A stretch of DNA of 12,850 nt, from positions 1 through 12,850 of the forward strand of contig JAFWXG010000085.1 of the NCBI GenBank assembly GCA_017523005.1. The letters are read 5' to 3'. This document shows, piece by piece, positions 1 to 7,709 of this stretch. Positions within the stretch are counted from its first letter, which is position 1. Each line of letters starts with the position of its first letter. The translations under genes and the position numbers were made by a program. The notes beneath the pieces are model-generated. The model was not told where the DNA came from and made no database searches. It saw only the letters and a program-made list of their open reading frames with translations. This DNA comes from Clostridia bacterium. GTDB lineage: Bacteria > Bacillota > Clostridia > RGIG6154.

Positions 1-192
1 AAATTTGGTTATTTACCTTTAATTTCGGGAATTTTGTGTTATTTACTCTCTGTTCCTAAATTTTTGGAGAATGCAAGATATATAAATAGCAATCTGTCAG
101 ATGTTATATCTGCATGCCTGCTTATTTTGGCAGGGGTTGTTTTAGTGTTTAAAGTATATAAATCGGGTACAAAGGAGAATAAAAGTGAGTGA
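1..192 (+). CDS. C-terminal end of an unidentified membrane protein (partial)
   Basis: An open frame enters from the left edge and ends at a TGA at 190-192, giving 63 residues. The start lies outside the window. The fragment has two hydrophobic stretches that look like membrane helices (about residues 4-18 and 34-52). It ends in a short charged tail (KSGTKENKSE) that is probably cytoplasmic. The last 8 nt overlap the hisS start in another frame, so this gene and hisS are probably co-transcribed and translationally coupled. The fragment is too short to assign a family; a polytopic transporter or polysaccharide-type membrane protein is possible. Seen: frame, stop, hydrophobicity. Inferred: coupling with hisS. 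Confidence 0.6.
   Translation, partial: KFGYLPLISGILCYLLSVPKFLENARYINSNLSDVISACLLILAGVVLVFKVYKSGTKENKSE
171..177 (+). promoter_or_regulatory. Ribosome binding site that sets the GTG start of hisS
   Basis: AAAGGAG lies 7 nt upstream of the GTG at 185. This ideal spacing supports the GTG as the hisS start. It sits inside the end of the preceding gene. Confidence 0.75.
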
Positions 193-1450
193 GAAGAAAA
201 TAACCGCACCAAAGGGTACGCATGATGTTTTGCCCGCCCAGGTACATATCTGGCAGGAATTAGAAAAAATCATGCATGAAACCTCAAAGGAGTACGGGTA
301 TAAACAGATAAGATTTCCTGTTTTTGAACATACAGAACTGTTTAATCGCGGAGTAGGAGATACTACTGATGTTGTTCAAAAAGAAATGTATACATTTTTA
401 GACAAAGGCGATAGAAGTATAACACTTCGTCCTGAGGGTACAGCGTCTACAGTAAGAAGTTACATTGAAAACAATTTGTATTCAGGACCGATGCCTGTTA
501 AACTCTATTATATAATATCCTGTTACCGTTATGAACGCCCGCAGGCTGGAAGATTCAGAGAATTTAATCAGTTTGGCATAGAAAATTTCGGTTCTGGTTC
601 TGCTCTTACTGATGCGGAGGTAATTTCTCTTGCGATGTTGCTTTTGAAAAGACTTGGCGTAGAAGGACTTACACTTTACATTAACTCAATCGGATGCAAA
701 GAATGCAGAAAGAAATATAACGAAACATTGAAAGATTTTTTACATTCAAAACAACAAAGCTTATGCGACCTTTGTATTGACCGTATGGACAGAAATCCGC
801 TTCGTGTCTTGGATTGTAAAAATCCTGATTGTCAGGAAATCTTAAAGGATGCCCCGACAGTTGATTCGGTACTTTGCGATGATTGCGTAAAACATTTTAA
901 TGATTTAAAGAAATATTTAACCGAAATTGGTATTCCTTTTGAAGTGGATACATCACTGGTTAGAGGACTTGACTATTATACCAAAACAGTATTTGAAATT
1001 AAGTCAGGTGATTTGGGTGCACAGTCAACAGTGTGCGGCGGCGGAAGATATGACGGCTTGGTTGAGCAGTTAGGCGGAGCATCAACTCCCGGCATTGGTT
1101 TTTCCATGGGTATTGAAAGACTTATCAGTATTTTGGAAAAACAAAACAAATTACCAGAAGCGAATGATAAATGTGAAATTTTTATCGGCTCAATGGGAGA
1201 AAAAGCAACAGAGTTTGCATTTAAAGCGGTTTACGCTTTAAGAGAAAACGGAATAAAAGCTGAATTTGACCATTTGGCAAAAAGTGTAAAAGCACAAATG
1301 AAATATGCAGATAAAATTGGTGCAAACTATAGTGTAATAGTTGGCGACGATGAATTAAATAAAGGTGTTGCAACCTTAAAAAATATGCAAAACGGTGAAA
1401 CAAAAGAAATCGCACTTTGCGATTTGTTGGGAGGAAAATTAAATGGCTGA
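185..1450 (+). CDS. hisS: Histidyl-tRNA synthetase
   Basis: Class II aminoacyl-tRNA synthetase that charges tRNA-His with histidine in the cytoplasm. The 421 residues match the normal bacterial length. Visible motifs: the N-terminal segment APKGTHDVLP (8-17); class II motif 2 around CYRYERPQAGRFREF (113-127); the HisRS-specific motif RGLDYYT (260-266), where R260 corresponds to the catalytic arginine of the family; the second His motif CGGGRYDGL (284-292); and motif 3 TPGIGFSMGIERL (301-313). The C-terminal anticodon-binding domain follows from about 328. The insertion domain carries eight cysteines in four pairs (171/174, 194/197, 211/216, 231/234), suggesting metal binding. The start is GTG, with AAAGGAG 7 nt upstream; the gene overlaps the previous one by 8 nt and aspS by 8 nt. 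There is no room for a T-box leader directly upstream. Confidence 0.97.
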   Translation: MSEKKITAPKGTHDVLPAQVHIWQELEKIMHETSKEYGYKQIRFPVFEHTELFNRGVGDTTDVVQKEMYTFLDKGDRSITLRPEGTASTVRSYIENNLYSGPMPVKLYYIISCYRYERPQAGRFREFNQFGIENFGSGSALTDAEVISLAMLLLKRLGVEGLTLYINSIGCKECRKKYNETLKDFLHSKQQSLCDLCIDRMDRNPLRVLDCKNPDCQEILKDAPTVDSVLCDDCVKHFNDLKKYLTEIGIPFEVDTSLVRGLDYYTKTVFEIKSGDLGAQSTVCGGGRYDGLVEQLGGASTPGIGFSMGIERLISILEKQNKLPEANDKCEIFIGSMGEKATEFAFKAVYALRENGIKAEFDHLAKSVKAQMKYADKIGANYSVIVGDDELNKGVATLKNMQNGETKEIALCDLLGGKLNG

Positions 1451-3236
1451 AAAATTATTAAGATTAAAAAGAACAGATATGTGCGGTGAGCTTAAAGAAA
1501 CTCAGGTTGAGCAAAAGGTTGTTGTTTCAGGCTGGGTACAGAGCCGTCGTGACTTGGGCGGAATTATCTTTATAACATTGCGTGACCGTACAGGTTTTAT
1601 TCAGGTAGTATTTAATCAGGAATTAAATGCTGAGCTTTTTGAAATTGCAGATAAGGTTCGCCCTGAATATGTAATGGCTGTTGAAGGTACATTGAAAATG
1701 AGAGATGAAGACAATTACAATCCTGAAATCACAACAGGAACAGTTGAATTGTTTGCATCTGATGTTCAGGTTCTTTCAAAAGCCCAGACTCCTCCTTTTG
1801 AAATTGAAGACAATAAGGAAATTTCTGACCAGTTAAGACTTAAATATCGTTATTTGGACCTTCGTCGTCCATCTGTTCAGGATGCTTTCTTTATCCGTCA
1901 CAGAGTTACACAGATTGCCCGTAATTTCTATGATGAAAACGGATTTTTAGAAATCGAAACTCCTATTCTTACAAAGAGTACACCTGAGGGTGCGCGCGAC
2001 TATTTAGTGCCCAGCCGTGTTCACGGCGGAAAATTCTATGCACTTCCGCAGTCACCTCAGCTTTATAAACAGATTTTGATGATTTCTGGTATGGACAGAT
2101 ATTATCAGGTTGCTCGTTGCTTCCGTGACGAAGACTTAAGAGCAGACCGTCAGCCTGAATTTACACAAATCGACCTTGAAATGTCATTCGTTGATATTGA
2201 TGATGTTATTTCTTTGAACGAAAAGCTTATCCGCAGAATTTTCAAAGAAATCAAGGGTGTTGATTTGCCGGAAAAATTTGACCGCTTAACTTACAGAGAA
2301 GCTATGGACAGATACGGCTCTGATAAGCCTGACAGACGCTTTGGTATGGAGCTTAACAATGTATCCGATATCATGGACGGCTGTGAATTCAAAGCTTTTG
2401 CTGAAGTTGTTAAAAACGGCGGTTCTGTTCGTTGTATCAATGTTAAAGGCGCAGCAGACAAACTTTCAAGAAGAGATTTAGATGGTCTTGTAGACTTTGT
2501 TAAGGTATATCGCGCAAAAGGTATGGCGTGGATTATCGTTGCTGAAAACGAACTTAAATCTCCTATCACAAAATTCTTCACTCAGGAACAGATTGACGAA
2601 TTGTTAAAACGCGTTAATGCTGAAGTAGGCGATGTAATTATGTTCGTTGCTGATAAAGATAAGGTTGTATTTGATTCACTCGGCGCTCTCCGTTGCGAGC
2701 TTGTAAAGAGACTCGACTTAATCAACAAAGACGAATTTAACTTCTTGTGGGTAACAGAATTCCCATTACTTGAATATGACGAAGAAGCAAAACGCTATGT
2801 TGCTATGCATCATCCTTTCACATCTCCTATGGACGAAGATGTTGAGTTCCTTGAAAGTGCTCCTGAAAAGGTTCGTGCAAAGGCATACGATATTGTTTTA
2901 AATGGTACTGAATTAGGTGGCGGTAGTATCCGTATCCATAATACAGAACTTCAGTCTCAGATGTTTAAAACATTAGGCTTTACTGAAGAAAAAGCCTGGG
3001 AAAACTTCGGCTTCTTACTCGAAGCATTCAAATATGGTACACCTCCGCACGGCGGTATGGCTTACGGTCTTGACCGTTTGGTAATGTTACTTTGCGGAAA
3101 AGATTCTATCCGTGATGTTATCGCGTTCCCGAAAGTACAGAATGCGTCTGAGCTTATGAGCGGTGCTCCGTCTGATGTTGAAATCAAACAGCTCCGTGAG
3201 CTTAGCATTAAGATAAATAAACCTGAAAAAGAATAA
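1443..3236 (+). CDS. aspS: Aspartyl-tRNA synthetase, bacterial type
   Basis: Class II synthetase that charges tRNA-Asp. The 597 residues are the usual length for the bacterial form. Domains in order: an OB-fold anticodon-binding domain (about 10-110, with WVQSRRDLGG at 31-40); the catalytic core with a motif 1 region (about 168-186), the substrate segment QSPQLYKQ (203-210) and motif 2 YYQVARCFRDED (220-231) running to EFTQIDLEMSF; the bacterial GAD insertion (about 305-420); and motif 3 GMAYGLDRLVML (538-549). The residue after SRRD is Leu (L38), as in the E. coli enzyme, rather than the His I recall for non-discriminating AspRS, so it may be Asp-specific; this is inference. GGAGG at 1430-1434 precedes the ATG, and the 8-nt overlap with hisS indicates one operon. 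Confidence 0.97.
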   Translation: MAEKLLRLKRTDMCGELKETQVEQKVVVSGWVQSRRDLGGIIFITLRDRTGFIQVVFNQELNAELFEIADKVRPEYVMAVEGTLKMRDEDNYNPEITTGTVELFASDVQVLSKAQTPPFEIEDNKEISDQLRLKYRYLDLRRPSVQDAFFIRHRVTQIARNFYDENGFLEIETPILTKSTPEGARDYLVPSRVHGGKFYALPQSPQLYKQILMISGMDRYYQVARCFRDEDLRADRQPEFTQIDLEMSFVDIDDVISLNEKLIRRIFKEIKGVDLPEKFDRLTYREAMDRYGSDKPDRRFGMELNNVSDIMDGCEFKAFAEVVKNGGSVRCINVKGAADKLSRRDLDGLVDFVKVYRAKGMAWIIVAENELKSPITKFFTQEQIDELLKRVNAEVGDVIMFVADKDKVVFDSLGALRCELVKRLDLINKDEFNFLWVTEFPLLEYDEEAKRYVAMHHPFTSPMDEDVEFLESAPEKVRAKAYDIVLNGTELGGGSIRIHNTELQSQMFKTLGFTEEKAWENFGFLLEAFKYGTPPHGGMAYGLDRLVMLLCGKDSIRDVIAFPKVQNASELMSGAPSDVEIKQLRELSIKINKPEKE

Positions 3237-3245
3237 TAAATTAAA

Positions 3246-3275
3246 GAAAATGGAAAGCTTAGTCTTTCCATTTTC
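3246..3275 (+). terminator. Hairpin terminator after aspS
   Basis: A perfect 12-bp stem (3246-3257 with 3264-3275) closes a 6-nt loop 10 nt after the aspS stop. The T-run directly after the stem is weak (a TTTT forms part of the stem, and another T-run follows at 3285-3291), so read-through into the ABC operon is possible. I see no convincing sigma-A promoter between this hairpin and the next gene. Confidence 0.6.
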
Positions 3276-3312
3276 GGCTATTTACTTTTTTAGGCAGAAA
3301 GGAACTTAAGGT

Positions 3313-4047
3313 ATGATTTTAGTTACAGGTTTAACTAAAAAATATGGCAAAATAACAGCTGTTGATAATTTGTCATTTGAAATAAATGACGGGGAAGTTG
3401 TAGGGTTTTTAGGGCCAAACGGTGCAGGAAAAACTACAACCATGAACATGATTTGCGGTTATATTTCCTCAACAGACGGAACTGTTTTGATTGATGGCCA
3501 TGACATTTTGAAAGAACCAAAAGAAGCGAAAAAATGTATAGGTTATCTGCCTGAGCATCCGCCTCTTTATACCGACATGGAGGTTTTAGAATACTTGTCA
3601 TTTGTTTATGACTTAAAAAGAGTTAAAGATAACAAAAAAGTTCATCTAAACGAGATTATGGACAGGGTTGGTTTAACCGATGTAAAAAACCGTCTTATCA
3701 AAAACTTATCAAAAGGATATCAGCAACGAGTAGGATTTGCGCAGGCTTTGGTAGGAAATCCTAAAGTGCTTATTTTAGACGAGCCAACTGTCGGATTAGA
3801 CCCTAATCAAATTATAGAAATCCGTAAACTTATTGAAGATTTGGGTAAAGAACATACTATAATTTTAAGCTCTCATATTTTAGCAGAAATCGGTGCAGTA
3901 TGCAGTAAAATAATAATTATAAACAAAGGTAAAATTGTTGCTGTAGATGAAACAAATTCCTTGCTTTTAAAAACTGACTCAAAAGATTTAGAGCAGGCAT
4001 TTACAAAGCTTACTGCAAAGGAGGATACAAATGAAAGCAATATTTAA
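3313..4047 (+). CDS. ABC transporter ATP-binding protein, GldA-like
   Basis: ATPase subunit that should power the permease encoded next. The 244 residues carry all nucleotide-binding motifs: Walker A GPNGAGKTT (34-42), signature LSKGYQQR (132-139), Walker B VLILDEPT (152-159), D-loop GLDP (161-164) and the switch histidine in SSHIL (H188). The Q-loop region reads IGYLPEHPPLY (77-87), with Glu where many ABC proteins have Gln; this is typical of the Gld/ABC-2 exporter group as I know it. The start follows AAAGGA at 3298-3303 with 9-nt spacing. The 3' end overlaps the permease gene by 17 nt. The family assignment is firm; the substrate is unknown. Confidence 0.92.
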   Translation: MILVTGLTKKYGKITAVDNLSFEINDGEVVGFLGPNGAGKTTTMNMICGYISSTDGTVLIDGHDILKEPKEAKKCIGYLPEHPPLYTDMEVLEYLSFVYDLKRVKDNKKVHLNEIMDRVGLTDVKNRLIKNLSKGYQQRVGFAQALVGNPKVLILDEPTVGLDPNQIIEIRKLIEDLGKEHTIILSSHILAEIGAVCSKIIIINKGKIVAVDETNSLLLKTDSKDLEQAFTKLTAKEDTNESNI

Positions 4048-4735
4048 GCGTGATTTTAACAGCTATTTCAACTCTCCTATAGGCTATAGCTTTGTTGCAA
4101 TCATTTTAGCGACAATGGGTGTTTGGTTTATAATAATCAACTGTCTGCAAAAAAGTGCAAGCTTAAATGGGATGTTTAACAATTCCGTATTGGTGTTTTT
4201 GTTTGTTGTGCCTTTATTGTCTGTAAAAATGCTTACAGAAGACAGAAAAACCAAAACAGACCAGATTCTAATCACATCTCCTGCTTCCTCAACAGAAATT
4301 GTATTGGGTAAATACTTTGCAGCACTTGCAGTTTACGGCACAGCACTTATTACAACTTTAATTTATGTAGTAGTAATCGCTTTGTTCGGAAAACCTGCTT
4401 ACGGAGAAATCTTGTCAGCATACATTGGGTTCATATTGCTTGGTGCGGCGTTTATAAGTATAGGTCTTTATATTTCATCACTTACAGATAATCAGTTTTT
4501 AGGTGTATTATACAGCTTTATAACATTACTTTTAATGTTTTTATTACCTGCAGCAAGCCAATTTGTTACAAACAGAGTATTGCTTGCAATTTTAAACTGG
4601 TTTTCTATTTCAGCTCGTTTTTCTGATTTTATATCAGGAATAGTGGGCGTTGATGCAATTATATATTATTTATGTGTTTGTGCATTTTTCATAGTACTTA
4701 CCATCTTTTCTGTTGAGAAAAGACGGTGGAGATAA
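4031..4735 (+). CDS. ABC-2 type permease, GldF-like
   Basis: Membrane subunit partnering the upstream ATPase. The 234-residue protein has six hydrophobic segments at about 18-37, 50-67, 92-119, 128-150, 156-174 and 207-227. The cytoplasmic stretch MLTEDRKTKTDQIL and then ITSPASSTEIVLGKY (68-95) is characteristic of GldF-like ABC-2 permeases. AAGGAGG at 4018-4024 lies inside the ATPase gene, and the ATG is 17 nt before its end, indicating translational coupling. The substrate cannot be deduced. In Bacteroidetes the Gld proteins serve gliding motility, but homologues in Firmicutes have no such link, so the name reflects similarity only. Confidence 0.88.
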   Translation: MKAIFKRDFNSYFNSPIGYSFVAIILATMGVWFIIINCLQKSASLNGMFNNSVLVFLFVVPLLSVKMLTEDRKTKTDQILITSPASSTEIVLGKYFAALAVYGTALITTLIYVVVIALFGKPAYGEILSAYIGFILLGAAFISIGLYISSLTDNQFLGVLYSFITLLLMFLLPAASQFVTNRVLLAILNWFSISARFSDFISGIVGVDAIIYYLCVCAFFIVLTIFSVEKRRWR

Positions 4736-4747
4736 GGGGGATAGGTT

Positions 4748-6109
4748 ATGGATAAAAACAAAAAATACGGACTTTTGTCAACCTTATTTTCACTTATTTT
4801 AATTGTGACAATAATACTCATTAACTCAGGAGTAGACAACCTTGCAACCCGTTTTCCCTTAAAAGCAGACCTTACACAAAACAAAATATATAAAATTTCT
4901 GATTATACAAAGAATATGCTTAAAGAACTTGACAAAGATGTAAAGGTATATGCATTTTATGATTCAAAATCTGTAAACAGTTCTGTTCTTGAGATTCTTT
5001 ATCGTTATCAGAGAGAAAGCAACCGCATAAAATTAGAAGTGGTTGCGCCGTCTGAGAATCCCGCGTTGTCATTAAAATACGACAGTACCAATAACGGCTT
5101 AAGAGCAGGTACAATAATTTTCGACTGTAATGGTAAATTTACTACCGTTACCGAAAGTGATATGAGCAACTACAGCTCATATTTGGGATATGAAACAGAG
5201 ATTTATGTTGAAGAAAAGTTTACAGAAGCTATTATTTATGTAACATCAGATATTAAGAAGAAAGTCTATACAGTATCAGGTCATGGCGAAGACGATGGCT
5301 ATGAAATGAGAAATGTATTAAGCCAGTACGGATATGAAAGAGAAGAAATTGCATTAACAAGCGGTATACCCGACGATACATCTGTGCTTATGATTTTAGC
5401 GCCAATCCGTGATTATTCTGACACTGAAATAGAAATTCTTGACAGCTTTTTAGAGTCGGGCGGAAGATTGTTTGTTGCATTTGAACCATCTGCAAAAGGC
5501 TTAAATAACCTTACGGGATATTTAGAAGAATGGGGACTTGAAGTTCCTGACGAATTTGCCTTAGAAGGTGACGCAAACAAAATTGCGTTTAACACTTCAT
5601 TGATGTTTTACGCAACAGGAAACGGTCATAGTTTAGCAGGAGATATATTCAATAATAAATATTTAGTGCTTGTGGCAAACACAAAACCTGTTAATTGTCT
5701 TGAAATAGACGGAGTTGCAACAAGAGCTATAATGTCTACATCTGAAAAGGGATATGTGGTGTCAGCATCTGATGCAGAGCAGGGAACACCTGTATTAAAG
5801 GGGACTGTATCTATTGCAGCAACTGCTGAAAAAGACGATGCCAAAATAGCTGTATTTGGGTCTAACCTTTATTTTGTGGACTCATTGTTCTTAGAGTCAG
5901 ACCTTGCAAACAAGGAACTCTTTTTAAACACTTTGGAATGGCTTAATAATCAAAAGGTAAATACAGGTATTCGTCCAAAAAGCTTAAACGCAACCTTGCT
6001 TACCATATCTGAAAGTCAGTCCAGAATGATTATAGGAGTAGTTATTGCACTTCCGATACTCATTATAGCATTTGGTATTTATGTTTGGATAAAAAGGAGA
6101 CATAAATAA
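4748..6109 (+). CDS. GldG-like auxiliary component of the ABC transporter
   Basis: 453-residue membrane protein with one N-terminal helix (about 7-27), a large domain of about 390 residues that should lie outside the membrane, and a C-terminal helix (about 426-447) ending in KRRHK. The segment after the first helix, FPLKADLTQNKIYKISDYTK (36-55), resembles the start of the GldG / ABC-transporter auxiliary domain. A GHGEDDGYEMRNVL stretch (about 179-192) and a GGRLFVAFEP stretch (about 238-247) fit the same family. AAGGGGG at 4734-4740 sits 7 nt before the ATG. The stop overlaps the next start by 1 nt (TAATG). Its molecular role is not established; it probably forms a complex with the permease. 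Confidence 0.82.
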   Translation: MDKNKKYGLLSTLFSLILIVTIILINSGVDNLATRFPLKADLTQNKIYKISDYTKNMLKELDKDVKVYAFYDSKSVNSSVLEILYRYQRESNRIKLEVVAPSENPALSLKYDSTNNGLRAGTIIFDCNGKFTTVTESDMSNYSSYLGYETEIYVEEKFTEAIIYVTSDIKKKVYTVSGHGEDDGYEMRNVLSQYGYEREEIALTSGIPDDTSVLMILAPIRDYSDTEIEILDSFLESGGRLFVAFEPSAKGLNNLTGYLEEWGLEVPDEFALEGDANKIAFNTSLMFYATGNGHSLAGDIFNNKYLVLVANTKPVNCLEIDGVATRAIMSTSEKGYVVSASDAEQGTPVLKGTVSIAATAEKDDAKIAVFGSNLYFVDSLFLESDLANKELFLNTLEWLNNQKVNTGIRPKSLNATLLTISESQSRMIIGVVIALPILIIAFGIYVWIKRRHK

Positions 6110-7410
6110 TGAAAAAGAAAATTATAATTGCACTTATTGTTTTTGCTTTGGTAGTTTCTTTATATGCTTTTATTATGTTTAATCCCTTTGAAACAGGTAA
6201 TGAGTCTGCAGGCACTGAAACCAATATACCTTTGTTTTCAACCGAAGAAAATAATATTATAGGGATAGATGTTAATTTTAACAATCAATATTATTCGCTT
6301 GTAAAGACAAACGGTGTATGGAGTTTTGACGGTCAGGAGGGTGTGCATGTAATACAGCCCAAAGCTGACGGTATTGCGTATGATATATCTAATCTTTATG
6401 CAAAGCAGTTGGTTGAAAAGCAGGCAAAAGACCTTAAAATGTATGGATTAGACCCTGCAGTTTCAACGGTAGTAGTGCATTTAAGTGACGGTTCTTTGCG
6501 TACACTTTTAGTAGGCAACAGAGTTCAGGACGGAAGCGGATATTATTTTGCATCCGACCTTGATGAAAATGTGTATGTGATAGATAACGGAAAAGGCATG
6601 GTGTTAACCTATACCAGACAGGACTTAACAAGCACTAATATGCAGGAGATTTATAAGGGCGACATTAACGAAATCACAGTGTCGCGTAATGACGGAAAAT
6701 CTTTTACAATAAAGCAGAATTTAGAGAGTGAAACAGAAGACTGGATACTTACAAAACCATTTGTGTGGGATGTAAATGATGATATAGTTCAGTCAAAAGT
6801 TTTAAACTATGTTGTAGCTTTGCAGGCTATAAACTATGTAGAAGATAAGACTGACGCTGAACTTGGATTAAATACCCCAAGGATTACAGTTTCTGTTCTA
6901 AAAACTGACGGGAACACACAGAATTATTATGTAGGTAACACAGTCGGCAACAATGCTTATGTAAGAGTCGACGGAGTAAAATTTCCTGCCGAAATCGACG
7001 GACAGATTGTAAATCTTTATGATGTAATGCCATTTGATATAATGAACAGATTGGTACAATCTGCAAACTATTACGGTATAAAGAATGTAACGCTTAATGG
7101 CGATGTGGATGCACATTTAAAATATTCAGGTAAGAATTCAAAGCTTAATGGAGAAAGTATATCGGAAGAAACCGCAATCCGTCTTTACAGTGCAATCTGT
7201 AACTTGAAAGTAGACGCCGTTGCTAAAAATAAAGCCAACGGCAAGGAAATATTGTCGGCAGAATTTGATTATGGGACATTTTCGTTTTTATATAAAGTTT
7301 ATGAATATGACGGAAGAAATTATGCTGTAACCCATGATGGACAAAATTATTTCCTGGTTAGAAAAGACAACTATAACGCATGGAAATTAGCGGTTGAAAC
7401 ATTGATGTAA
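6109..7410 (+). CDS. Membrane-anchored protein with two tandem DUF4340-like repeats
   Basis: 433 residues: an N-terminal membrane anchor (about 4-24) and an extracytoplasmic region. Two units of similar layout can be aligned by eye, about 45-160 and 183-305. Each has a beta-rich opening with a conserved Trp (VWSFDG, 70-75; DWILTKP, 211-217), a helical stretch, a GL motif (YGLDPAVSTVVVHLSDGSLR, 112-131; LGLNTPRITVSVLKTDGNTQ, 252-271) and a closing VGN. This layout fits DUF4340, a domain of unknown function that often accompanies GldG-like proteins. The start codon overlaps the previous stop, so it belongs to the same operon. The length fits two domains plus about 120 further residues. It probably works with the transporter at the cell surface or cell wall, but nothing here proves a function. 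Confidence 0.8.
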   Translation: MKKKIIIALIVFALVVSLYAFIMFNPFETGNESAGTETNIPLFSTEENNIIGIDVNFNNQYYSLVKTNGVWSFDGQEGVHVIQPKADGIAYDISNLYAKQLVEKQAKDLKMYGLDPAVSTVVVHLSDGSLRTLLVGNRVQDGSGYYFASDLDENVYVIDNGKGMVLTYTRQDLTSTNMQEIYKGDINEITVSRNDGKSFTIKQNLESETEDWILTKPFVWDVNDDIVQSKVLNYVVALQAINYVEDKTDAELGLNTPRITVSVLKTDGNTQNYYVGNTVGNNAYVRVDGVKFPAEIDGQIVNLYDVMPFDIMNRLVQSANYYGIKNVTLNGDVDAHLKYSGKNSKLNGESISEETAIRLYSAICNLKVDAVAKNKANGKEILSAEFDYGTFSFLYKVYEYDGRNYAVTHDGQNYFLVRKDNYNAWKLAVETLM

Positions 7411-7414
7411 AATA

Positions 7415-7440
7415 TAAGAGCAAGCATTAGCTTGCTCTTA
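7415..7440 (+). other. Hairpin between the transporter operon and tRNA-Arg
   Basis: A perfect 11-bp stem (TAAGAGCAAGC, 7415-7425, with 7430-7440) closes the 4-nt loop ATTA. No T-run follows on the plus strand, so it is not a standard terminator. It starts 4 nt after the DUF4340 stop and ends 6 nt before the tRNA. It could mark a processing site in a joint transcript or act as a weak terminator. On the minus strand it is followed by TATTTT. Confidence 0.55.
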
Positions 7441-7446
7441 AGATAT

Positions 7447-7523
7447 GCGCTTGTAGCTCAGCTGGATAGAGCGTCAGACTCCGACTCTGAAGGCCGCAGG
7501 TTCGACTCCTGTCAGGCGCGCCA
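7447..7523 (+). tRNA. tRNA-Arg, anticodon CCG
   Basis: Complete 77-nt cloverleaf. The acceptor stem GCGCTTG pairs with CAGGCGC (one T-G pair), followed by G73 and an encoded CCA. The D arm contains GCTCAGCTGGATAGAGC. The anticodon stem TCAGA/TCTGA flanks the loop CTCCGAC, giving anticodon CCG, which reads the arginine codon CGG. The T arm is GCAGG-TTCGACT-CCTGT. The CCA lies inside the left arm of the following terminator stem. No clear promoter is visible between the hairpin at 7415-7440 and the tRNA, so it is transcribed either with the upstream operon or from a promoter within the end of the DUF4340 gene. Confidence 0.96.
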
Positions 7524-7561
7524 AACAAAACAACCCCCATTTAGCGGGGTTGTTTTGTTTG
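7522..7561 (+). terminator. Strong terminator of tRNA-Arg
   Basis: A perfect 16-bp stem (7522-7537 with 7546-7561) closes an 8-nt loop (CATTTAGC). The stem is GC-rich near the loop and its outer part is A/C on the left and T/G on the right, so a T-rich tract is built into the descending arm. The left arm begins within the tRNA CCA. It may also work for minus-strand transcription. Confidence 0.88.
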
Positions 7562-7573
7562 TATATTATAAAA

Positions 7574-7586
7574 AGGAGTCGAACCT
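7574..7586 (+). repeat. Antisense copy of the tRNA T arm, copy 1
   Basis: AGGAGTCGAACCT is the exact reverse complement of AGGTTCGACTCCT at 7498-7510 in the tRNA T arm and loop. The two are separated by the terminator, so in a read-through transcript they could pair as a 13-bp stem around it. An identical copy lies at 7778-7790. Confidence 0.85.
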
Positions 7587-7598
7587 TGAGAAGGCACG

Positions 7599-7709
7599 AG
7601 GCTTAGAAGTAAACAGTCCGGTGGACTGTTTACAAGACGAGTGGTGCGAAGTCGGGTACTGCAAGCTTTAGCTTGCGGTCGACAAGCAGAGCAGATGCGA
7701 AGCAGATGC
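7599..7709 (+). repeat. Hairpin-rich core between the two tRNA-end repeats
   Basis: This 111-bp segment lies between the two direct repeats and has no credible gene. It holds a perfect 11-bp hairpin with loop GGT (GTAAACAGTCC 7609-7619 with 7623-7633). A second hairpin, of 9 bp with one T-G pair, lies at 7658-7666 and 7671-7679. Its outer GTCG (7651-7654) and CGAC (7680-7683) can also pair. At the right end GCAGATGC occurs twice (7691-7698, 7702-7709). Segments like this are often dispersed in a genome as repeat elements; only the structure is seen here. Confidence 0.7.

Larger units (their letters stand above)
7506..7598 (+). repeat. Direct repeat, copy 1 (tRNA 3' end + terminator + downstream DNA)
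   Basis: This 93-bp segment matches 7710-7802 with one mismatch (G at 7593, A at 7797). It starts inside the tRNA T arm at CTCCTGTCAGGCGCGCCA (the last 18 nt of the tRNA) and includes the terminator. It then continues through an AT-rich spacer into AGGAGTCGAACCT and GCACG. The two copies are offset by 204 bp. Confidence 0.93.

Noticed and set aside
120..184. T-box riboswitch upstream of hisS
   Set aside because: The upstream DNA is the coding end of another gene, and no T-box sequence or specifier stem can be seen.
7432..7671. 79-residue plus-strand open frame running through the tRNA (VAQLDRASDSDSEGRRFDSC and onward)
   Set aside because: It is a translation of the tRNA-Arg, its terminator and the repeat. 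Such tRNA-derived frames are a known source of false proteins, and there is no ribosome binding site.
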